Source of the DNA: Chromatiales bacterium
GTDB lineage: Bacteria; Pseudomonadota; Gammaproteobacteria; Steroidobacterales; GCA-2729495
Assembly: GCA_016789845.1 (NCBI GenBank)
Contig: JAEUQA010000086.1
Coordinates: 1-64,000 of the forward strand
DNA length: 64,000 nucleotides
Direction: 5' to 3'
A program made the position numbers and the translations under genes. Below the pieces are notes generated by a model. The model was not told the DNA's origin, did no database searches, and was given only the letters and a program-made list of their open reading frames with translations. This document shows, in pieces, positions 50,265-61,713 of this stretch (its first letter is position 1; each line of letters starts with the position of its first letter).

Positions 50265-51272
50265 TCAGAGCCCGGCGAGCCGGCGGTGCAGGTCCAGCGC
50301 CTCGCTGCTGGGCCGGTGTGCCTCTTCCTTGGGATAGTGCAGCGGCCGGCCTGCGAGGATACGGTAATTGGTCTGCATCAGGTCTTCGGTCATGACGACG
50401 GACATCGTGCCGGTGTCGATGGCGATCTTGCCGAGGTCGAACAGGGTGTGAATGTCGGCGCGAAGAAGCAGTCCGTTCGAGGGATGGTGGGTGAATTTTC
50501 CCCTGAACGGGACGATGCAGGCCGCCTCCAGCGCGTCAGGGGCGTTGAAGCTGGTGATCGCGCAGCGGTACTCGTAGGCCTCCAGCAGCGTCTGTCGGAA
50601 GGTCGGGTGGCCCCGGCGCCTGATGATGGTGTCAATGACGGCCTGCCGTCCGTCCTTGCTGTTCTGGGGCTCCAGGAGCTGCATCCGGCTCATGTCCCGC
50701 TCGGACACGCGGATCATGCCGCTCATGTCCAGGATCGGGCCGCCAACGGCCGTGTTCAGCAGGCGCCGGCGGGCAAACCGCTCCACGTTGCCGAAATCCG
50801 CCTCGATGCGGTCCATGACCTCATCGGGTACGCGGGAGAACTCCGCGGTTTCCGCCTCCAGGTAGTCCGCCAGCTCGCTGCAGGCCAGGCCGAGTGCAAT
50901 CGGTTCGGAGAGGAAGAACAGGTATTCCCTGACCTCCTCATCCGGAGCATCAACGCCCCAGATCGCCCGGGCGGCCTTGGCATTCTCGTACCGGCCGAGC
51001 ACCTTGGCGTAGTGCCGGAACGAGCCCTTCTGCGCAATCAGGATGAAGTCCCCGACGCTCATCAGGAACCAGTTCTCGATGTTCCGGGGCGTCGCACGGA
51101 GTCCCCAGGCGTAGAAGCCATGGCCGCGTCGCTCGATATCGATCAGTTCGGGATACGTGGCGTCGCTGAAGTTCCTGATGATCAGCTGACGCTCGATGGG
51201 CGTCCCGACGGACCGGTCGAGGTCCATCCGGTCGCGCTGTGATTCGACTGCGGCAATGAAGATCCTGACCAT
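50265..51272 (-). CDS. HNH_2-domain protein with altered first His and a PUA/EVE-like N-terminus
   Basis: A 335-residue protein. The C-terminal region (about 224-286) matches the HNH_2 nuclease domain: YEYRCAIT, then LEAACIVPF, SNGLLLRADIHTLFD. Where HNH_2 proteins normally read AAHIVPY, this one has Cys252, so the first His is replaced; Asn266 and His275 are kept. The N-terminal region (about 45-125) reads HGFYAWGL, NIENWFLMSVGDFILIA and HYAKVLG, like PUA/EVE-type readers of modified bases. That architecture fits modification-dependent restriction, but the Cys makes cleavage doubtful. The reader-domain call is pattern-based. It heads the run containing the P-loop and methyltransferase genes. 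Confidence 0.7.
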   Translation of the reverse strand: MVRIFIAAVESQRDRMDLDRSVGTPIERQLIIRNFSDATYPELIDIERRGHGFYAWGLRATPRNIENWFLMSVGDFILIAQKGSFRHYAKVLGRYENAKAARAIWGVDAPDEEVREYLFFLSEPIALGLACSELADYLEAETAEFSRVPDEVMDRIEADFGNVERFARRRLLNTAVGGPILDMSGMIRVSERDMSRMQLLEPQNSKDGRQAVIDTIIRRRGHPTFRQTLLEAYEYRCAITSFNAPDALEAACIVPFRGKFTHHPSNGLLLRADIHTLFDLGKIAIDTGTMSVVMTEDLMQTNYRILAGRPLHYPKEEAHRPSSEALDLHRRLAGL

Positions 51273-51383
51273 CGGCCGAGGATTCTAGCCCACATCCCCG
51301 GAGGATGGTCCGGCCGCTGTAGCCGGAAGGCAGAACGGGTATCATTAGCCGCTGTTTTTCCCTCATCCGGCGCTGACGCATCC

Positions 51384-53903
51384 ATGACTTCCAACCCCAG
51401 TGATCCGACCAACCGGGACGGTTGGCATGTCCACAAGTTTGGCGGCACCAGCCTGGGTGACGCGGACTGTTTTCGGCGTGTTGCGGACATACTTCTTGAT
51501 GAGCCTGTGGCCCGTCAGGCTGTCGTGGTCTCGGCCATGGCCAGGACCACGGATGCCCTCCTGGCACTGGTTGCAGCCGCCGAGCAGTCGGCGGCGGATG
51601 TGGGCGCCCGGATCGAGGCCATCGCCACCCGCTACGGCGCGACTGTCGCGGCGCTCCTGAAGCAGAAGTCCGCCGCGGACCACGTCCTCAAGTCCTTCAC
51701 GGCCGACCTCGCCGATGTCCGCGACGTACTCCATGCCATCAGGCTGGTCCGGCAGGCGGGCGAGCGCAGCCGTGATCTCATTTCCGGCTATGGGGAGCTA
51801 TGGTCGTCCCGGCTGCTGGCGGCCTACCTGACCGAACGGGCCCGCTCCCTGCCGGGGGGGCGCCCGGTGCACTGGGTCGATGCCCGGGAACTCATCGTCA
51901 TCGAGCGGGGAGAGATGGGGCCTGCGGTGCAGTGGGACGAGTCCCGCGCCAACGCCCGCCGGATTTTCACGGACGCCACCCGCGGAATCGCGGTAGTGAC
52001 CGGCTTCATCGCCAGCGAGCGCAACGGCCTGCCGACCACGCTGGGCCGGAACGGCAGTGATTTCTCCGCGTCAATCGTGGGCGCATTGCTGGACGCGGCA
52101 AGGATCACGATCTGGACCGACGTCGACGGGGTCATGAGCGCGGATCCAAACAGGGTTCCCGAGGCCGCGATCATCAGTGCCCTGTCCTACAGCGAAGCGA
52201 TGGAGTTGGCGTATTTTGGCGCGAAGGTCATTCACCCCCAGACGATGTCGCCGGCCGTGCAGCGCGCGATACCCATCTGGATCCGCAATACGTTCAACAC
52301 GGCCGCCCCGGGCTCCCTGATCGGGCCGACTTCCGATCCCCGGCAGCCCATCAAGGGCGTCACCGCCGTGGACGACGTGGCCCTGCTCAACATCGAGGGG
52401 GCCGGGATGATCGGCGTACCCGGCACGGCGGACCGGCTGTTTGGCGCGCTGCGCGAGGCCAGCATCTCCGTGATCCTCATCTCCCAGGCCAGCTCGGAGC
52501 ACTCCATCTGCATCGGGATTCCCAGCCGGATGGCCGCCGAGGCCGAGCGCGTCGTGCAACGCGCCTTTGCCGTCGAGCTGAAGCAGGGGCTCGTCCAGAG
52601 CGTCACCGCCAAGAACCCATGCAGCGTGATTGCCGTCGTCGGCGATGGCATGGCCGGCATGCCCGGCGTCGCCGGGCGATTCCTCGGCACCCTCGGCAGC
52701 GCGGGCATCAACGTGATGGCAATCGCCCAGGGCTCGTCGGAGCGCAACATTTCCGCCGTCATCGCCCGGCAGGATTCCACCCGGGCACTGCGCGCCGTTC
52801 ATTCGGGCTTCTACCTGTCCGCCGAGACCATTTCGATCGGCATCATCGGTCCCGGCAACGTCGGCCAGGTCCTGCTGAAGCAGATGGCGACGGAGATTCC
52901 GCGGCTCAAGTCCCAGTTCAACCTGGATCTCCGGGTGCGGGCCATCGCCGGTTCCACCCGCATGCTGCTCCGCGACCGGGCCATCAACCTGGCGACCTGG
53001 CGCGAGGACTTCGAGAGCCATTCCGTGCCGCTGGACTGGGGGCAGTTCACGAACCACGTCCACGCCGAGCACCTGCCCCATGCAGTGGTGGTCGACTGCA
53101 GCGCCAGTGAAGACGTGGCGGCCCGCTACGTGGAGTGGTTAGGCGGCGGCGTCCACGTCGTGACACCCAACAAGAAGGCGCCGAGCGGCCCGCTCACCGT
53201 TTACGACCAGCTGCACGAGGTGCGCCGGCGGCACAACACGCGCTTTCTCTACGAGACGACGGTCGGGGCCGCGCTGCCCATCATCGGCACGCTCCGGGAC
53301 CTGCGGGAGACCGGGGACGAGATCCGCAGCATCGAGGGCATCTTTTCGGGAACGCTGGCCTACCTTTTCAACGTCTTCGACGGCAGCCGGCCATTCTCAA
53401 CCATCGTGCGCGAGGCACGCGATGCGGGCTATACCGAGCCCGATCCGCGTGATGACCTGTCTGGCATGGACGTGGCGCGCAAGCTCATCATCCTCAGCCG
53501 CGAGATGGGCATGCGGCTCGAGATGAAGGATCTCGTGGTGGAGAGCCTCATTCCGGCGGGGCTCGAAGCCGGCACCCCGGACGACTTTCTGCGGGCGCTC
53601 CCGGCCCACGATGCGGCGATGGCCGACCGTTGGTCGGCGGCTGATGCGGCTGGCCAGGTGCTGCGGTACGTGGGCAGGCTCGACCGGCGGTCCGGCACGG
53701 CGACTGTCCGTCTCGAGGCCTTTCCCCGTACACATGCATTCGCCCACATCAACCTCACAGACAACATCGTTCGCTACGCCTCCGCCCGCTACAGCGAGAA
53801 CCCGCTGGTCGTGCAGGGTCCCGGCGCGGGACCCGCGGTCACAGCTGCAGGCGTCTTTGCCGACGTACTGCGGCTCGCGACCTACCTCGGCGCGTCGCTC
53901 TGA
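51384..53903 (+). CDS. thrA: Bifunctional aspartokinase/homoserine dehydrogenase
   Basis: An 839-residue fused enzyme of threonine, methionine and isoleucine synthesis. Residues 15-300 form the aspartokinase (HKFGGTSLG, later the LGRNGSDFSA segment), about 320-470 hold two ACT domains for feedback control, and about 480-839 form homoserine dehydrogenase with the NAD(P) motif GPGNVGQVLL and the segment NKKAPSGPL. The N-terminus runs about ten residues beyond the usual start. thrC follows after eight bases, with no thrB between. The 111-base leader shows no Thr/Ile-codon attenuator. Confidence 0.96.
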   Translation: MTSNPSDPTNRDGWHVHKFGGTSLGDADCFRRVADILLDEPVARQAVVVSAMARTTDALLALVAAAEQSAADVGARIEAIATRYGATVAALLKQKSAADHVLKSFTADLADVRDVLHAIRLVRQAGERSRDLISGYGELWSSRLLAAYLTERARSLPGGRPVHWVDARELIVIERGEMGPAVQWDESRANARRIFTDATRGIAVVTGFIASERNGLPTTLGRNGSDFSASIVGALLDAARITIWTDVDGVMSADPNRVPEAAIISALSYSEAMELAYFGAKVIHPQTMSPAVQRAIPIWIRNTFNTAAPGSLIGPTSDPRQPIKGVTAVDDVALLNIEGAGMIGVPGTADRLFGALREASISVILISQASSEHSICIGIPSRMAAEAERVVQRAFAVELKQGLVQSVTAKNPCSVIAVVGDGMAGMPGVAGRFLGTLGSAGINVMAIAQGSSERNISAVIARQDSTRALRAVHSGFYLSAETISIGIIGPGNVGQVLLKQMATEIPRLKSQFNLDLRVRAIAGSTRMLLRDRAINLATWREDFESHSVPLDWGQFTNHVHAEHLPHAVVVDCSASEDVAARYVEWLGGGVHVVTPNKKAPSGPLTVYDQLHEVRRRHNTRFLYETTVGAALPIIGTLRDLRETGDEIRSIEGIFSGTLAYLFNVFDGSRPFSTIVREARDAGYTEPDPRDDLSGMDVARKLIILSREMGMRLEMKDLVVESLIPAGLEAGTPDDFLRALPAHDAAMADRWSAADAAGQVLRYVGRLDRRSGTATVRLEAFPRTHAFAHINLTDNIVRYASARYSENPLVVQGPGAGPAVTAAGVFADVLRLATYLGASL

Positions 53904-53911
53904 GGTCGCCG

Positions 53912-55213
53912 ATGCGCTACGTCAGCACGCGCGGCGGCCCGGCAGTCGGCATCGAGACGGCCATCATGGGTGGCACGGCCGACGACGGCGGCCTGTATGT
54001 GCCCGATGTCCTGCCTGTGATCCAGGCCGATGATTTCCCCCGGACCGGCGACTTTCCCGCCATTGCCTCGCGATTCCTCGAGCCGTTCTTCGCGGGGTCG
54101 TCACTTGCGCAGCGCCTGCCGCGCATCTGCAGCGCGGCCCTGAACTTTCCGCTGCCGCTGCGGCAACTGGAGTCGGGCCCCGGATCCCTCGCCGTTCTCG
54201 AACTCTTCCACGGGCCGACCGCGGCCTTCAAGGACGTCGGCGCGCGCTTCCTCGCCCATTGCATGGAGCAGATCATCCAGGACGGCGTGTTTGCCACGGC
54301 CCCGGTGACCGTGCTGGTTGCCACGTCCGGCGACACCGGCGGGGCGGTGGCCGCTGCATACCACCGGCGGCCAGGGACCCGCGTCGTGGTGCTGTTCCCC
54401 GAGGGGCGGGTATCACCCCGGCAGGAGCACCAGCTGACGTGCTGGGGCGACAATGTGGTTTCCCTGGCGGTCCGCGGCGAGTTCGACGACTGCCAGCGGC
54501 TGGTAAAGGCCGCATTTGCGGATGCGGGCCTCCGGGTGCGACACCGGCTCTGTTCCGCGAACAGCATCAATGTCGGGCGCCTGCTTCCCCAGGCGGCGTA
54601 TTACGCCCAGGCCAGCCTGAACCACTGGTGGGCAACGGGTCGCCGGCTCAGTTTCATCGTCCCGACGGGGAATCTGGGCAATGCGTTCGCCTGCGTCTGG
54701 GCAAGGCGGGTGGGCCTTCCCATCGACCGCATCGTGCTGGCCACCAATGCAAATGCCACCATTCCCGACTTCCTCGCCACTGGCCAGTGGCTGCCACGGC
54801 CGAGCGTGCCCACGCTGGCATCGGCCATGGACGTCGGGAATCCGAGCAACATGGAGCGCCTCCGCCAGCTCTGTGGCGACATCGAAACACTGCGGCAGGA
54901 GGTCTCCGCGGTGCCGGTTGCCGACGCCGAGATTCGCAGCACGATCGTGGACGAGTTCCGGCGGAACGGCCTTGCCTGGTGCCCGCACACGGCCACCGGT
55001 CTGCGCGTGTACCGCGAGCTTCCGGACCATGAGCGTACGCACCGCGACTGGGCCGTGGTGGCCACCGCCCACGCCGCCAAGTTCGACACCATTGTCGAAC
55101 CGCTGCTCGGCACCCGGATCGAGCCACCCGCGGAACTCATGTCCCTGCTGGCACGCCCAAGCCGCTTCGAGACGATCGCTCCCGACCTCGAGGCACTGGC
55201 GGCGAGGCTCTGA
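53912..55213 (+). CDS. thrC: Threonine synthase
   Basis: A 433-residue PLP enzyme converting O-phosphohomoserine to threonine. The PLP lysine is in FHGPTAAFKDVGARF, the phosphate-binding loop is ATSGDTGGAV, and the N-terminal pattern MRYVSTRG matches the enterobacterial type. It lies eight bases after thrA, so it is in the same operon. The substrate needs homoserine kinase, which is not encoded here. The next gene, a NERD protein, starts four bases after the stop. Confidence 0.96.
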   Translation: MRYVSTRGGPAVGIETAIMGGTADDGGLYVPDVLPVIQADDFPRTGDFPAIASRFLEPFFAGSSLAQRLPRICSAALNFPLPLRQLESGPGSLAVLELFHGPTAAFKDVGARFLAHCMEQIIQDGVFATAPVTVLVATSGDTGGAVAAAYHRRPGTRVVVLFPEGRVSPRQEHQLTCWGDNVVSLAVRGEFDDCQRLVKAAFADAGLRVRHRLCSANSINVGRLLPQAAYYAQASLNHWWATGRRLSFIVPTGNLGNAFACVWARRVGLPIDRIVLATNANATIPDFLATGQWLPRPSVPTLASAMDVGNPSNMERLRQLCGDIETLRQEVSAVPVADAEIRSTIVDEFRRNGLAWCPHTATGLRVYRELPDHERTHRDWAVVATAHAAKFDTIVEPLLGTRIEPPAELMSLLARPSRFETIAPDLEALAARL

Positions 55214-55217
55214 TCCC

Positions 55218-55832
55218 GTGGTCGAGCAGCTTGGAAGGTTTGCTGACTATCCCCTGCTGGTAATCCTCGCCGGCATCGCCGGACTGCTTCTGTTGGCGGC
55301 CGGGGTCTGGTGGTGGCGAGTCATCCAACGCCGGCGTCGTGACATCGACCGGCGCCTTCGCGACGCCTGCCGCGGGGTGCTCGCCAACTTTGTCATCCCG
55401 GACGGGAACGGCGCGGAGATCCAGGTCCAGTACGCCTTGCTCACGGGGCGGGGGATCCTGATCCTCGACGTCAAGGACGTCGAGGGCCATGTGTTTGGCA
55501 GCGAGGCGATGCAGGACTGGACCGTGATTGCCGACGACCGGCGGTTCACCTTCGCCAATCCGCAGCCCGGGCTCTGGGACCGGGTTGCCGCCGTCAAGCG
55601 CCTGACACCCGAAGTGCCGGTCATCGGGTTCGTCGGGTTCACCAGTCGGGCGCGCTTCACCAAGGGTCAGCCAAGGAGCGTCACCTTGCTTGAGCCCCTC
55701 CTGCAGGAACTTGAGAAAGAGGCATCCAGCGCACGGCAGATGGCCGAGGCGTATCTGGCGGCGTGGGAGCGGTTGCGTCAGGCGGCCATGGCCGCCCGCA
55801 TGGATCACCTGCTCAGTGGGGCGCAGCGCTGA
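55218..55832 (+). CDS. Membrane-anchored NERD-domain protein
   Basis: A 204-residue protein with one N-terminal membrane helix (about residues 12-34), a basic helix, and a NERD (nuclease-related) domain: LPDG-like VIPDGNGAEIQVQYALLTGRGILILDVK, where the Asp and the Asp-Val-Lys strand match the restriction-endonuclease-like core, then VFTS-like VGFTSRARF. Nuclease activity is not proven for the family. The GTG start is four bases after the thrC stop, so it is probably read with the threonine operon, as a passenger gene. The 3' end overlaps tatD by 20 bases. Confidence 0.82.
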   Translation: MVEQLGRFADYPLLVILAGIAGLLLLAAGVWWWRVIQRRRRDIDRRLRDACRGVLANFVIPDGNGAEIQVQYALLTGRGILILDVKDVEGHVFGSEAMQDWTVIADDRRFTFANPQPGLWDRVAAVKRLTPEVPVIGFVGFTSRARFTKGQPRSVTLLEPLLQELEKEASSARQMAEAYLAAWERLRQAAMAARMDHLLSGAQR

Positions 55833-56616
55833 GGCCAAAGAGGACTTCGGCGTTGCGCGTGGCCGCTGAAGCCAGGACTTCCGGGCTCACGCCCATGTAT
55901 GCGGCGAGCATGCGGACCACCTCGGGGAGCATCCCCGGTTCGTTCCGGCGGCCCGGTGGCGGCGGCCTGATGGATCGCGGGAGCAGGTAGGGGCAATCGG
56001 TCTCCACCAGGACCCGGTCGAGCGGCAGGGCCGGGACGGCTGAGCGCAGGTCCGCTGCCCGCCGTTCATCGCAGATCCAGCCCGTGATCCCGATGTGGAG
56101 GCCCAGGTCGAGGTAGGCCTCCATCTCCTGGGGCCCACCGGTGAAACAATGCGCCACGCCCGCGGGCAAGCTGGAGCCCTGTTCACGGAGGATGGCAAGG
56201 AAATCCTGGTGGGCATCCCGCTGGTGCAGGAAGAGGGGGCGGCCGCTGGCACCGGCCAGTTCGACCTGGCGCGCAAACGCGGCGCGCTGCGCGTCCCGCG
56301 GGGAGTAGTCCCGGTGGTAATCCAGCCCGCATTCACCAGCGGCTACCACCAGGGGGTGGCGCAGCAGGTTCCGCAGCACCTCTTCCGTGGCATCGTCGTA
56401 GCCAGCCGCGACATGCGGATGTATCCCGGCGGTGGCCCACAATGTCCCGGGGTGCACCATCGCCAGGTCGAGGGCCGCCCGGGATGCATCGAGGCTCGTG
56501 CCGGTTACCACCAGGCGCCGCACGCCGCAGCGGGCGGCGCGCCGGAGGACGTCGGCCAGGTCGTCGCGGAAGCTCTCGTGGGTGAGGTTGGCCCCGACGT
56601 CGATCAGGTCCGGCAC
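55813..56616 (-). CDS. tatD: TatD family metal-dependent DNase
   Basis: A 267-residue TIM-barrel hydrolase very like E. coli TatD: DVGANLTHESF at the start, GECGLDYHRDYSP, the metal His in FLHQRDAH, VAHCFTGG, GITGWICDERR and ETDCPYLLPR. TatD is a Mg-dependent 3'-5' exonuclease linked to repair of oxidative damage. The start is a GTG seven bases after the acnA stop, with GGGGAG directly adjoining, so translation is probably coupled to acnA. Note that the first metal site reads NLTH rather than the HxH of YcfH-type paralogues, as in TatD proper. Confidence 0.92.
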   Translation of the reverse strand: MPDLIDVGANLTHESFRDDLADVLRRAARCGVRRLVVTGTSLDASRAALDLAMVHPGTLWATAGIHPHVAAGYDDATEEVLRNLLRHPLVVAAGECGLDYHRDYSPRDAQRAAFARQVELAGASGRPLFLHQRDAHQDFLAILREQGSSLPAGVAHCFTGGPQEMEAYLDLGLHIGITGWICDERRAADLRSAVPALPLDRVLVETDCPYLLPRSIRPPPPGRRNEPGMLPEVVRMLAAYMGVSPEVLASAATRNAEVLFGLSAAPH

Positions 56617-56623
56617 CTCCCCA

Positions 56624-59305
<2,682 letters not shown>

Positions 59306-59414
59306 GGCTCATCTCTCCGAAGCAGTACACGCGCGGGTCTTCCCGGCCGGCCGCCAGGGGTGACCGGAAACTGGTGATCAGGAACAGCAGGAAATTATAG
59401 CGGATCGATCGGGC

Positions 59415-60548
59415 CTACGCGGTGGCAGCGCGCAGGACGGACGCCGGGCCCGGCCGCGCTCCATCGTCGAGAATCACCCCGCCGCCGAGGCACTCATCGC
59501 CGTCGTAGAGGACGACGTACTGGCCGGGCGTGGGCGTCCTCTGGGGCCGGTCGAAGCGCACCTGCAGCCGGTTGCCGGGGAGCAGGAGCGCCTGGCAGGG
59601 CGCCGGTTCATGGCGGTGCCGGAGGCGCGCCCGGAGTTCCAGGCCGCCCGCAATACCCGCGGGCTCACCAGCCAGCCAGCGGAGGTCGCCAGCGGTTATC
59701 TCGTTCCGGAGCAGCCAGGGGTGATTGGCGCCCTGAACGACGACCAGGGCATTCCGGCCGGCGTCCTTGGCGGCGACGAACCAGGGCGCCTCGAGGCCGC
59801 CGCGGCAGCCCCCGACCCCGAGGCCCTCCCGCTGGCCCAGCGTGTAGAAGGGCAGGCCACTGTGCTGCCCGACCACCTGGCCGGAGGAAGTCAGGATCGG
59901 CCCGGGCTCTGCACTGACGTGCTCCGCAAGGAACTCCCGGAACGGCCTTTCACCCACGAAGCAGATTCCCGTGCTGTCCCGCTTGGCATGATTGGCCAGG
60001 CCGTAATCCCTGGCCAGCCGGCGAACCTCGTGCTTGCCGATGGAGCCCAGTGGGAACAGCGTCCGGGACAGTGCCGCTGAGTCCACGGCGTGCAGGAAGT
60101 AGGTCTGGTCTTTCTCGCGATCCACGGGCCGGAAGAGGCGGGGTGCCGGGCCCGGGTCGAGCCGGGCATAGTGCCCCGTCGCTATGCGGTCCGCGCCAAG
60201 GCGGAGGGCGTGCCGCAGGAAGGCGCCGAACTTGATGTGCCGGTTGCACGCCACGTCCGGATTCGGGGTTCGCCCGGCCCGCAGCTCGCTCAGGAAGTCC
60301 GCGAACACCTCGTCACGGTACTCCCGGGAGAAGTTCACATGGTGCAGGTGGATGCCGAGATCCGCACAAACCTGCCGGGCATCCGCCAGATCGCTTCCGG
60401 CGGTGCAATGCTCGTTGGCGTCTTCCCAGTTGGTCATGTGCAGGGCTTCGACCTGGTGGCCGGCCCGCAGCAGGCACAGGGCGGCCACGGCGGAGTCAAC
60501 CCCGCCGGAAAGGCCGACGATCACGCGTCCGGGCGCAGTGCCAGTCAT
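59415..60548 (-). CDS. mnmA: tRNA-specific 2-thiouridylase MnmA
   Basis: A 377-residue enzyme that thiolates U34 of tRNA-Glu, -Gln and -Lys with ATP and a persulfide relay. The PP-loop motif is LSGGVDSAV; the two catalytic cysteines are in NPDVACNRHIKF and DSTGICFVGE. The beta-barrel C-terminus is complete. Downstream on the same strand are a nudix gene (45 bases away), a DUF7931-like gene and, further on, purB; in many gammaproteobacteria mnmA, nudJ and purB are neighbours. Confidence 0.97.
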   Translation of the reverse strand: MTGTAPGRVIVGLSGGVDSAVAALCLLRAGHQVEALHMTNWEDANEHCTAGSDLADARQVCADLGIHLHHVNFSREYRDEVFADFLSELRAGRTPNPDVACNRHIKFGAFLRHALRLGADRIATGHYARLDPGPAPRLFRPVDREKDQTYFLHAVDSAALSRTLFPLGSIGKHEVRRLARDYGLANHAKRDSTGICFVGERPFREFLAEHVSAEPGPILTSSGQVVGQHSGLPFYTLGQREGLGVGGCRGGLEAPWFVAAKDAGRNALVVVQGANHPWLLRNEITAGDLRWLAGEPAGIAGGLELRARLRHRHEPAPCQALLLPGNRLQVRFDRPQRTPTPGQYVVLYDGDECLGGGVILDDGARPGPASVLRAATA

Positions 60549-60593
60549 GACGGGAAATTCTAGCAGCCGGGGGTGGAACTCCCGCGAGCCGAC

Positions 60594-61091
60594 TCAGAGT
60601 ACGGCGGCGCGGAGCGTCAGCTGTTCAACGGCCAGGTCCTGGAAGAGGTCCATGGGATAGCGGCTGCCGCGTTCGTAGTCGTCGACGGCCCGGAGGACCA
60701 TCGGGCTGCGCAGCCGGGCGCTGCGAGCCAACAGGTCCGCCCGGCTCAGCCACACGACGCGCTCGATGCCGGCATCCAGCGTGCGCGTGCTGTCATGGGC
60801 GATGCAGCGCCCGGCGAATGCCACGCGAAGGAAGGGGTTCTGCCCGCCATCCCGGCCCCAGAGGTACACACCGACGATGGCCTCCGGGACGAAGGACCAG
60901 GCCGTTTCCTCGAGCGCTTCCCGGATGACGGCGTCAACGAGACTCTCGCCCGGCTCCACGTGCCCCGCGGGCTGGTTCAGGACCAGGCGGCCCGAGACGT
61001 GCTCCTCGACGAGCATGTAGCGGCCGTTCTGCTCGACGACGGCAGCCACGGTCAGCTCGGGGTGCAGCCCGGTCCGGTCGCGATTCAGCAC
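60594..61091 (-). CDS. NUDIX hydrolase (NudJ-like)
   Basis: A 165-residue nudix protein. The nudix box reads GHVEPGESLVDAVIREALEE, matching GX5EX7REUXEE, with Thr-Ala in place of X-Gly just after. NudJ of E. coli removes phosphates from nucleoside di- and triphosphates and from hydroxymethylpyrimidine pyrophosphate. The gene order with mnmA supports NudJ, but identity is inferred. ATG at 61091, 15 bases after the preceding gene stop on the minus strand. Confidence 0.88.
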   Translation of the reverse strand: MLNRDRTGLHPELTVAAVVEQNGRYMLVEEHVSGRLVLNQPAGHVEPGESLVDAVIREALEETAWSFVPEAIVGVYLWGRDGGQNPFLRVAFAGRCIAHDSTRTLDAGIERVVWLSRADLLARSARLRSPMVLRAVDDYERGSRYPMDLFQDLAVEQLTLRAAVL

Positions 61092-61106
61092 GGGGCGGGT
61101 ACCTGG

Positions 61107-61604
61107 CTAGACGCGCAGCTGGCGGAGCTCACGGGAGGTCTCGGATGCGGCCCAGATCTCGTCGAACAGCGTCAGGTAACGGCGGGCGACGGCAGGCTCG
61201 TAGGTGTCGGCGATGCCTTCCCACCGGGCGTGGTTGATGCGGTACAGGAGCGCCACGTCATCCGCCAGCAGGAACGCCTCCCGATGCTCACGGTAGTCCT
61301 CGTGCACGTTGCGGAATTCGACATAAGTATTGAGGCGTCGGCCCAGGCCCACCAGACGGTTCCCGAGGCGGATCGTTCGCTGCGGGTCTGATATGAGGAC
61401 CCGCACGCGGGCGAAGCGCTTCGCGAGGACCAGCCGCTTCACGATCTCGAGGAACTGTTCGTGGTCATAGACGCCGGGTTCGAGGTCGGGGGTCAGGATC
61501 GCCAGGCCGCGCCTGGCTACCCCGGCAATCTCGATGGCCGCGGCCAGGGTGTCCTCCAGGGTCGCAAGGACCCACCGACGGCCCTGGGTCCGCTCTGACT
61601 GCAT
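61107..61604 (-). CDS. DUF7931-like protein
   Basis: A 165-residue protein of unknown function with alternating strands and helices: LAILTPDLEPGVYDH, RVRVLISDP, VEFRNVHEDYREHREAFLLADD, YEPAVARRYLTLFDEIW. The pattern is like one half of a phospholipase-D-type fold, without a clear HxK motif. I use the ATG at 61604, with AGGCGA upstream; a longer form to 61679 would add about 25 residues of low-complexity sequence. It sits between purB and the nudix gene on the same strand. Confidence 0.65.
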   Translation of the reverse strand: MQSERTQGRRWVLATLEDTLAAAIEIAGVARRGLAILTPDLEPGVYDHEQFLEIVKRLVLAKRFARVRVLISDPQRTIRLGNRLVGLGRRLNTYVEFRNVHEDYREHREAFLLADDVALLYRINHARWEGIADTYEPAVARRYLTLFDEIWAASETSRELRQLRV

Positions 61605-61713
61605 TTCGCCTGGTGTGTTACCGCTGGCCACGCCTGATTGTACGAAGGTGGCTGGCGCCTGATGTGCCAACTGCATCACGTTTGGCAGTCCGGGGGAGTG
61701 GCGCGAGGCCGGG

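Noticed and set aside
51273..51383. Possible threonine attenuator upstream of thrA
   Set aside because: No short leader peptide rich in Thr/Ile codons and no terminator-antiterminator pair could be found.
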